A DNA stretch of 64,000 nucleotides, from positions 62,001 to 126,000 of the forward strand of contig JAGVSM010000903.1 of NCBI GenBank assembly GCA_022494885.1. The letters are read 5' to 3'. This DNA comes from Micrasema longulum (lineage: Eukaryota > Arthropoda > Insecta > Trichoptera > Brachycentridae). Made by a program: the position numbers and the translations under genes. Positions 57,106-64,000 of the stretch are shown here, piece after piece (the first letter of the stretch is position 1; the number at the start of each line of letters is the position of its first letter). The notes below the pieces were generated by a model, which saw only the letters and a list, made by a program, of their open reading frames with translations, was not told the DNA's origin and searched no databases.

Positions 57106-57604
57106 ATAGAAGTTAATTATTACATAATACAAAATACAGAATAAGTTTTTTTAAATATTTTTTTCATTAAATTTTAACAATTTGCGAGTGTGTTTTGAGT
57201 ATGATATGGTCAATTATTTTTTATTGAATGGCAGATCAGAAATGTAAAAAAAATCTATCATTAGTTTGAAACACCCATAATTAAGTATAAGAAAATTTAT
57301 ACTAATAAAATAGTAACTGTCTTCAATATTTTCCGGCGCCTGCTTCCAAAAATGTCTGTTGATTTTGTTTTATTTCGTAATGAAAGAGGTAAAGTTACCG
57401 ATGATCGATCTGAAGCCATTTCCTTTTCATCCCTCGTGTTTATCAAGACTCCCGGAAGATAAAGACGTAACACAATATACTGTTGTAAGTACCCACATTA
57501 TCTAACGGCTGGTATTCCCACATCACTTCGCCTGCTAATTTTGGGAAAAGATTATTTCTTAACGAATATTTTGTATGGAGAAACGTGACCCGAAATATGA
57601 CATA

Positions 57605-57720
57605 TGAGACTTTGAAATATTTTAGTGTAAAAAAACATTGTTAAAAGAATTTTTCATTGCAACCTTACCGGGAATCGAACCGAGACACTTTACCTCGAGA
57701 TTTACAACGAGGTACATACA
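57605..57720 (-). mobile_element. SINE1-like head, degraded
   Basis: TTGAAATATTTTAGTGTAAA, ACCGGGAATCGAACCGAGAC on plus. The anticodon-side part is rearranged. It abuts SINE2 at 57728. Confidence 0.55.
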
Positions 57721-57727
57721 TAAAGTC

Positions 57728-57905
57728 GGGTTGTGGTCCCGTGGCTAGTGTCTCGGACTCACGAATCAAAAGTCCGTGGTTCGAATCCCACTCTACGCCA
57801 ACTTGATTCCCGTTTCCTTATAGTGAGTTATTTGCAACTCAGTGAAAATTACCCTCAAATTAAATATTTGGGTAAATCGTAAGAACGCAAATATTTATTA
57901 AAAAA
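57728..57905 (+). mobile_element. SINE2, full length
   Basis: GGTTGTGGTCCCGTGGCTAG head, B-box GGTTCGAATCC, CCAACTTGATTCCCG, GTGAGTTATTTGCAACTC, GGGTAAATCGTAAGAACGC and an A-rich tail. Confidence 0.92.
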
Positions 57906-58130
57906 AAAAAAAACAAAAATCCTTACCTTACCTAACCTACCCCTTCATCTCAAATTAAATAAGATAAAAACCGGTAACTATATCTGTTTGTATGATGTGT
58001 TTTGTACAGCATTAATACATAATTGATGTATAAATATTATTATTTCCTAACTAAATTTTGTATTTAGTAATTTTGATATTATTTATAAATCAAACTTATT
58101 GGTTAAGTGTTACTATTTTATTAGTTAACT

Positions 58131-58176
58131 AACAAGCGTTTTTGCCTAAGTTGGCATTTTCAAGACCCACGTTACT
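58131..58176 (+). repeat. Single diverged copy of the foldback core
   Basis: ACAAGCGTTTTTGCCTAAG and TTGGCATTTTCAAGACC match the 12240-12305 arm (GCGCTTTCGCCTAAGTAGG, CATCTTCAAGAC). No inverted partner is present here. Confidence 0.6.
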
Positions 58177-58189
58177 TTCCTAAGTGATT

Positions 58190-58350
58190 AACGTAATATT
58201 ACAATGAAGATGGAGAAAGTTTTCGAGTATGGGATATGGAAGTCTAGGCATTTGCATGATTTTGACCTGTCGCTGGCTTGTTTAAGTGGCCACTTTACAC
58301 ACTTATCATTCTGTCTATATTTGAACATCCATATTTTTTCAAGTCTTCCA
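58190..58350 (+). repeat. R-repeat copy
   Basis: GATATGGAAGTCTAGGCATT, GTGGCCACTTTACACAC and TATCATTCTGTCTATATTTG. Confidence 0.75.
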
Positions 58351-58516
58351 ACTGTTAATTTTTGAGGAAAATATTTTCAGGCGTTGCCCAGCATGTGGAC
58401 GAAATAATTCGTGATCAATAAAAGTTTTTGTTCATCACAAAAATCTACATTTTGAAGAATTGAAGAAATATGGGTGTTTAAACATAGGCAGAACGGTGAA
58501 TTAGACTAAAGTCGTA

Positions 58517-58728
58517 CATAAATATACCACCAAGATTGAGGTATTTATGTTCTAAAATTTCTTATCAATATGTCCTATGTCACAAGAGTATCGTAATAAC
58601 GTACTCTGGTAGATAAGTCTTCCACTCAGCTTTTTCAAATACAATATGTTTATTATCCTAAAGAAAAACGTACTATACTAGGTTTGCAAAGCACAAATCA
58701 ACACAAAATATGTGTCTTACAGGGGGTT
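58517..58728 (+). repeat. R8 repeat copy 2
   Basis: CATAAATATACCACCAAGAT, CTATGTCACAAGAGTATCG, CTTCCACTCAGCTTTTTCAA, TAGGTTTGCAAAGCAC. Same order as 33338-33545. Confidence 0.75.
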
Positions 58729-59019
58729 TTTTTATTTTTATTTGACATCTATATGTATAACCCTTTACGGATTATTGCATTCATTTAAAAAATCTATAAA
58801 AAAAATATTTTTGTTGATGATAATGTTTTTTTCGTCTTTTGAAAAGGTTGTCCGAGTCTTTCATTTAGTTTTGTCTGATAGTTTATTGTTTGGTCTCGGT
58901 TGTCCTTGTCTTGAGAATGTTGTACTAAGTGTCACTACGTAATATTGTTCTGATATTCTCGTATTGTGTCCGTGTTTATTACATTTTTTTAAAGTTTTAA
59001 TTCTTTGTTTATAAGGACA

Positions 59020-59110
59020 TCCGTTAAACTACTCAATGACAATTCATAAGCTCTGTAAAAGCCTAGACTTCCACATTCATTTTTTCAATGTTCTCCATCT
59101 CTGCTGCTAT
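59020..59110 (-). repeat. R-repeat copy
   Basis: TACTCAATGACAATTCATAA, GCTCTGTAAAAGCCTAGAC and TTCTCCATCTCTGCTGCT: the 5' part of R in reverse. Confidence 0.6.
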
Positions 59111-59134
59111 ATTTAAATTTTAATAACTCATAAG

Positions 59135-59545
59135 GGAGACAGTTCTTGTCTTCAAAACTTGTACAAACTTTAAATATTTTCTTTTTCGTATTCTTGTAGA
59201 TCTGACGATCTGTTCCACTTAGACTACTCAGTCTCCCGTGATGAGGCCCAACTATCTCTTCCATCGCTTGGTGGGCCTTTCGGGTCTTAGTGGGCGCCGT
59301 CCGCAAGGCGATTCGTCGGCTGCTATGGACACCAGTCTATCGCTGCTTATTCTATGTATTTGGTCTCTCTAGAATATTTTACGGCATCTGCTCCAGTGCA
59401 CTATATCTTCGATTTCACACGTTTCCCACGTACAGTCATTTCTGACCCGGTCGCACAGAGTGTTTCCGGTAATCGATCTGAGGACCCTCACCTCTGATGT
59501 TCTTAGCAGGTTCCTCGTTCTCGTGGTGTCCGCTCGTGTTTCAAC
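59135..59545 (-). pseudogene. LINE-G reverse-transcriptase C-terminus
   Basis: Minus strand: RTSEVRVLRSITGNTLCDRV, RNDCTWETCEIEDIVHWSRC, a stop, RDQIHRISSDRLVSIAADES and CGRRPLRPERPTKRWKR. This is the order (E-x-R-x-L-R-x-I-x-G-x-T-L-x-D-R, W-x-x-R, H-x-x-R-x-x-x-D-R-L-x-x-I-A, GRR...KRW) of a LINE end common in arthropod genomes. It is GC-richer than its flanks. Unlike LINE-A at sequence level. Confidence 0.75.
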
Positions 59546-61039
59546 GGAATATGTCTAGATGGATCTCACACTTCTCTTATGTGTTCTAAATTTGCAGTCA
59601 AATCGCGTGTTTTTATTTTTTTATATTATCTCTATTAGACATCTTGAAACATAAAGGCTTTGTTGACTTGATCTCGGACTTCGTTGTTCAAATCATTATG
59701 GTTTAAAATATCGATTTAAAATAATGATTTGGAATGAATTTTGTTTAATAAATCTTATACTCCTTTCACCTACTTTCATTTCGGTTACCCTTACCACCAA
59801 TATACTTTTTTCTTTCCATTATTTTATCTATTTAAAAATCTTCTTTCCCATTTAATACTATGCATTTATTTATATCAACTCTTATATTACTTGAGATGCA
59901 TGTATAATAAATATTTTAGACTATTGTACGGGCTAATTATTTACGAAAACAGCCATAAAAGTTCTCAATAAATCGGCAAAGTTGAAGGTTTTCGGTTGTG
60001 GGCCTTAATCCTTTGTGGTTTTTGCAATATCTGAAGGACAAACTTTTACTATCACTTGTATAGAATTTTCTGCATTATTAACAACGGGTCCAATAACTCT
60101 TTTGCCGACATTATATTAGTGTCTTTGCATCCCTAGAAATAGAATTCTGTAAAAGAAATTTTGCATATCAGCATTCACTTTCGATTTTTCAACAGCTTCA
60201 AAATTACATTTATATTTATTTGTTTATTTTACTTACATATTTACCCACAACCCTTGACTTACAATTACAAAAACAATTATGTTGTAACCCATTTAGAGTC
60301 TTTGTGGTGTGCTGATTTTGGACATGGATGAACAAAAAAAATCATGATAAATAACACAACGACATTTAATAAAATTTAATAGTCTCTTCAAGTTAAAGTA
60401 CAAACTGTTTTTTTATATTTTTTAGATGAGAGGTGCCATCGAGTCAAAAATAGTCATCCGGAATTCTGGTTCTATTTCACAGAGAAACATTATTCCTCGT
60501 CCGCCCGGACACGGACATTCGATGTGCATAAATAAAATAAATAATAAAAAATAAATAAATAAAATGAGAAACACGCCTTGCAATTTGCATACAATGCCTT
60601 TATAACTTTGCAAAAATTGTTTACAAATATCGAACATCTCAAAACCATGCAAATCTTTTGAAAGGCAGAATTGCCATATTTACGCATTTCAAGGTTATGT
60701 CTTACAATAGTCTCCACAATAAAATACTTTACATTTGCCGAAGGGTTTTGCTTTTTGTGGTCATAAATTGTAACATTGTTTTTGCATACAGCTCGCTCAA
60801 GGTGCGTATTTAAATTTAGGCCCCAATGCGGAAATGCTTAAAAGGATGTTTGCTATTTTTTTTATGAAAACCCTCTATTGCCGTCACAAGCTTACAAGAT
60901 GGTTCGTAAAGTTCTTTTCTTGCCACGAATAAAATAATTTCTCCAAAACGTATCTATTCAATATATAATTTTATTTTAATGGTGATTTTATACATATATT
61001 ACACAACAAAGGGTAAAAATATGTTAACAATACTATCCA
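59546..61039. other. No gene seen
   Basis: AT-rich. The ORFs at 59741-59971 and on the minus strand at 60422-60717 show no recognisable domain. Confidence 0.5.
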
Positions 61040-61130
61040 ATTTTTCAAAATCCACAATGTTTTGAGTACGTCCAAATGTTTGTAGATATACGTGATTTTC
61101 TCCTCAGGGAGTTATTAATATCTAATTTTA
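61040..61130 (+). repeat. R-repeat 3' scrap
   Basis: CCACAATGTTTTGAGTACG, TCCAAATGTTTGTAGATA and TCTCCTCAGGGAGTTATT align with 40145-40200. Confidence 0.55.
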
Positions 61131-61234
61131 AATTGTGGCCATGCATAAGGGTCTATATATAATGAAAAAAAAAACAAGTGTTATTTAAACCTAAAATGGT
61201 ATACTCGTATACAGCAACGATGTACCATTGACAT

Positions 61235-61357
61235 TGAAATATTCTAGTGTCAAAACACCATTTCAAATCAATATTTCATATTAACCATGTCGAAAATCGA
61301 ACCAGAGACCCCTTGCATGGTAGGCAAACGCGCAAACCATTACACCGCGAGGCCGAC
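61235..61357 (-). mobile_element. SINE1 head-only copy
   Basis: Complete tRNA-like head (GCATGGTAGGCAAACGCGC; GAGGCCGAC end) but the copy stops at GAAATATTCTAGTG and lacks the rest of the body and the ATG tail. Confidence 0.8.
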
Positions 61358-61377
61358 ATAATATTGAGCGAAATAGT

Positions 61378-61644
61378 AAATACTTTTATTTGTTACAGCA
61401 GAGATAAAGACCATTTCATAAAAGGGCATATAGAAGTCTAGGCATTTACAGGGCTTACCTGTTATTGGCTGGTTTAAGTGGTTACTTTATACACTGTGTA
61501 TTATTCACTATTTTGCCTGTGATTGAACATCTATACCTTCAATTTTTCTATCTGTTGACCCCCTGTGATGTCAAAGAGCTGAAACCTTTATCGATGCGCG
61601 TTAAATTCTTACTGAATTGTTTCACCTACATACTAGAAAACTCA
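61378..61644 (+). repeat. R-repeat copy
   Basis: AGAAGTCTAGGCATTTACAG, TTATTGGCTGGTTTAAGTGG, CTTTATACACTGTGTATTAT, then the 3' half with AGCTGAAACCTTTATCG and TTTCACCTACATACTAG. It is followed immediately by SINE1. Confidence 0.75.
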
Positions 61645-61770
61645 TGAAAATTCTAGTGTAATAAATAACACATTATAAAATAAATATTTCACATTAAACA
61701 TGTCGGGAATCGAACCCGAGACACCTTGCATGGCAGGCAAACGCGCTGACCACTACACTACGAGGCCGAC
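61645..61770 (-). mobile_element. SINE1 head-only copy 2
   Basis: CGGGAATCGAACCCGAGAC, GCATGGCAGGCAAACGCGC and CACTACACTACGAGGCCGAC. It starts at the same truncation point (AATTCTAGTG) as the copy at 61235. Confidence 0.85.
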
Positions 61771-61959
61771 AGGAAAGAGAAAGAAAAATGTTTTTTTTTT
61801 CTTAAACATTCATTGTGTAATAAAAATATTTAAAAAACTCTTTGGTTTAAACCACTGATTATTAATTTAATTACCGACCGTTTTCTGAGCTACTACATAC
61901 ATCTTTATCAACGTAAAATTACAAATGAATGTAATCCTATTTTATTATTTTAACAGCGA

Positions 61960-62042
61960 CTACCAAAATTATTCAAGCAAAAGAGAACTTAAGACGTCAC
62001 ACGCGAAATAGTTTCAGTAATTCAAAACTTCATAAAATCAAG
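61960..62042 (-). repeat. R5 repeat, 5' part
   Basis: AAGACGTCACACGCGAAATA and TTTCAGTAATTCAAAACTTC on plus are the start of R5 in reverse. Confidence 0.5.
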
Positions 62043-64000
62043 GGTTTGATAATACATTAAAAAACAAAAAAATATTTTTTTCTCAACGAAAAAAAGCTTG
62101 TCAAGGCCCTTATAAAATAAAATACAAAAATAATAAATATGTGTTATACTTTATACGATTATGTAGGAATGTAAGTACTAATTTCAACAATATTAAACAG
62201 TTTTTAATAATTTTGTCGAATTAAGCAATTTCAGTTCAATTTAGAAAATCGAATATTAGCTTTCGAATATTTTAGGCGTCATATAAAAAAATACAAGCAA
62301 TTGCATCTATTTTACTTTAGCCGTATAGATCGGCCACATTGGTTGTGCTCATAAGCACACTTTTTGCTGTAATAAATCACAAAATCCCATTTTAAGATAT
62401 GCAAAATTTTCTGGAATAAGACAAAGATATTGAAAAAATGACGCAAACCGTTTAAATTTAAAGCAATAATGTAGGTAAACCATAACGGTAATAGTATGCA
62501 AAAAAAAGGGCGTAAATCAAACGAAACAATGCAAAAATCGGCATGACTTTTTAAGAAAATTTAAAGGCGGTTATAAAGTAACCATAATTGGTGTAAAACG
62601 GTTATTTAAAAATCTACTTATACCTATATCGTTAAAGATTTTCTTTACAAAATTCAAATTAAATACAGTTTGATTTTAGAGGCACACATGCTACATAGTA
62701 AGTGTTGGTTTAATTGCTTATTCCAAAATGTTAATTGAGTGTTACTTTTTATTAAAAACTTATTTTTCATAAATTTTTTACATTTTTTTTTTGTAAATGT
62801 ATGTATCTACTGAAATACTGTAGTGTTCATTTTATTTTAATAAAATAAATACGACTTTGTTTTTAACCACTTTTTTTTCTACCTAGCGATTTCCAATATT
62901 GAAAATTATAATACATGAATTAATTATTTATTTAAAAATTATTTAGTTATTTAATACTTATACCTTTTTTTCAAGATTGTTATTCTATTGCATCACATGT
63001 CATTATAATTTAATCTAATTAATTTTACTGTGTATTTTTATTGTTATTTATTGTGGCTTGACACGGGCATAGATAGCCTAAAAAGCCTTAATATTTTCAT
63101 TTATATTTAAACTAGTGTAATTTCGAATGAATAAATAAATATGAATAACCACAAAGTTAATGCTTTAAATATAAAATTAATAAATTTATTTTATTAAATT
63201 ATATATTTACTTTCCTATTTTTAATTTTATCGCGCTGGTTTCCTACATTATTTTTGTTAAAAAATATACGTTGAATATACATGCAATGGCAACAAAAATT
63301 ACAATATAATAGAAAAAAAATCAACAAACAGTTGGTCGACGAAGCCTTTAAAAAAAGGGAAAAAACTCAACGAAATTCATTCTTTTATTGGATTAATTTT
63401 AGTAAAACTATCGGATTTCTACGATATTTGTATAATTTAATGTTCGGTGTTAAAATCTAATTTTGACCGGGTAAATTCATAAGCATAATGTTTATAAATA
63501 AATACTTAACCATAATGTGAAATTATTGAATTAGTGAAAAGATAAGACGCCTTTAGGTCTTAGTTGGTTATCAATTTTTTCGAAACACACGTGCTAGGTT
63601 TTTTTGAAATTAGGGTTGGATATTTGTATTTTCCAAACCGCGATACATAATATTATTGACTTTTAGATTAAAATGCACACATGTTAGAAAAACATCCTTT
63701 CTGAGAACGTGCAGTTTGCATTTTACGTTATAAATACGGTCTATTTGACTCCAAATTTTATCTCTTCCTCGTTCGAAAATGCACCTTCGGCAAAACGTGA
63801 AAAAAAGATTTCTCTTGATAAGTTTATTTACAAGACACATTTTAAGGGTTGGTATTTGCGAAGCCGCCACAAAAATAGGTTTTGAGTTGATAATTTCTTA
63901 TTTAAAGGTTAAAAATAAATAACAAATGATTGACACATCATCAATATGTTGCAACAAATCATATACAAATATTATATTGTGTTTTATTTATCAAATTCAT
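62043..64000. other. No feature recognised
   Basis: About 2 kb of AT-rich DNA. The minus ORF 63870-63610 (MAASQIPTLKMCLVNKLIKR) has a slightly protein-like start but no domain I recognise. No shared repeats were noticed. Confidence 0.5.

Noticed and set aside
6575..61770. Functional tRNA genes
   Set aside because: The many GGTTCGATTCC and GGTTCGAATCC boxes are followed by SINE bodies and ATG- or A-rich tails, and the heads do not close into a normal cloverleaf with a matching acceptor stem.

Overview
This is AT-rich (roughly two-thirds to 70% by eye) eukaryotic DNA, most likely from an arthropod and probably an insect. The evidence is the density of decayed LINEs, tRNA-derived SINEs, a short Helitron of a type known from insects and a mariner remnant, together with the absence of operons or long intact ORFs. 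I found no host protein-coding gene, rRNA or genuine tRNA gene that I can defend. The window reads as intergenic or intronic sequence built from mobile-element debris.

Layout. 1-1550: broken, 5'-complete copy of a multicopy transposon-like protein running off the left edge. 3-9 kb: L2 tail, mariner remnant, G-rich hairpin, first SINE1 and an R-repeat. 9-12.8 kb: LINE ends and a 112-nt-arm foldback. 13.5-15.1 kb: the best autonomous-element remnant, an L2-type LINE with reverse-transcriptase motifs including YADD. 15.4-22 kb: SINEs, a MITE, LINE-A copies and a 320-bp Helitron inserted in an R-repeat. 22.5-23.1 kb: LINE-A copy with a 13-bp target-site duplication (TSD). 25-29 kb: SINEs, a minisatellite and a CRE/CCAAT repeat. 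31.8-32.3 kb and 35.8-37.1 kb: inverted-repeat elements, one hosting an L2 copy. 38-46 kb: SINE2 copies and several new repeats. 46.7-50.9 kb: LINE-A copies, including two nested-insertion cases. 53-57 kb: Jockey/CR1-like LINE ends and a second short L2 copy. 57.6-62 kb: SINEs, R-repeats and another LINE end. 62-64 kb: nothing recognised.

How the pieces relate. The SINEs, and possibly the short L2 pieces, would depend on LINE-encoded reverse transcriptase. Several repeats (called here R, R5, R6, R8, R9 and the LINE-H tail) were defined only by comparing copies inside this window. Names such as LINE-A or SINE1 are local labels, not database names.
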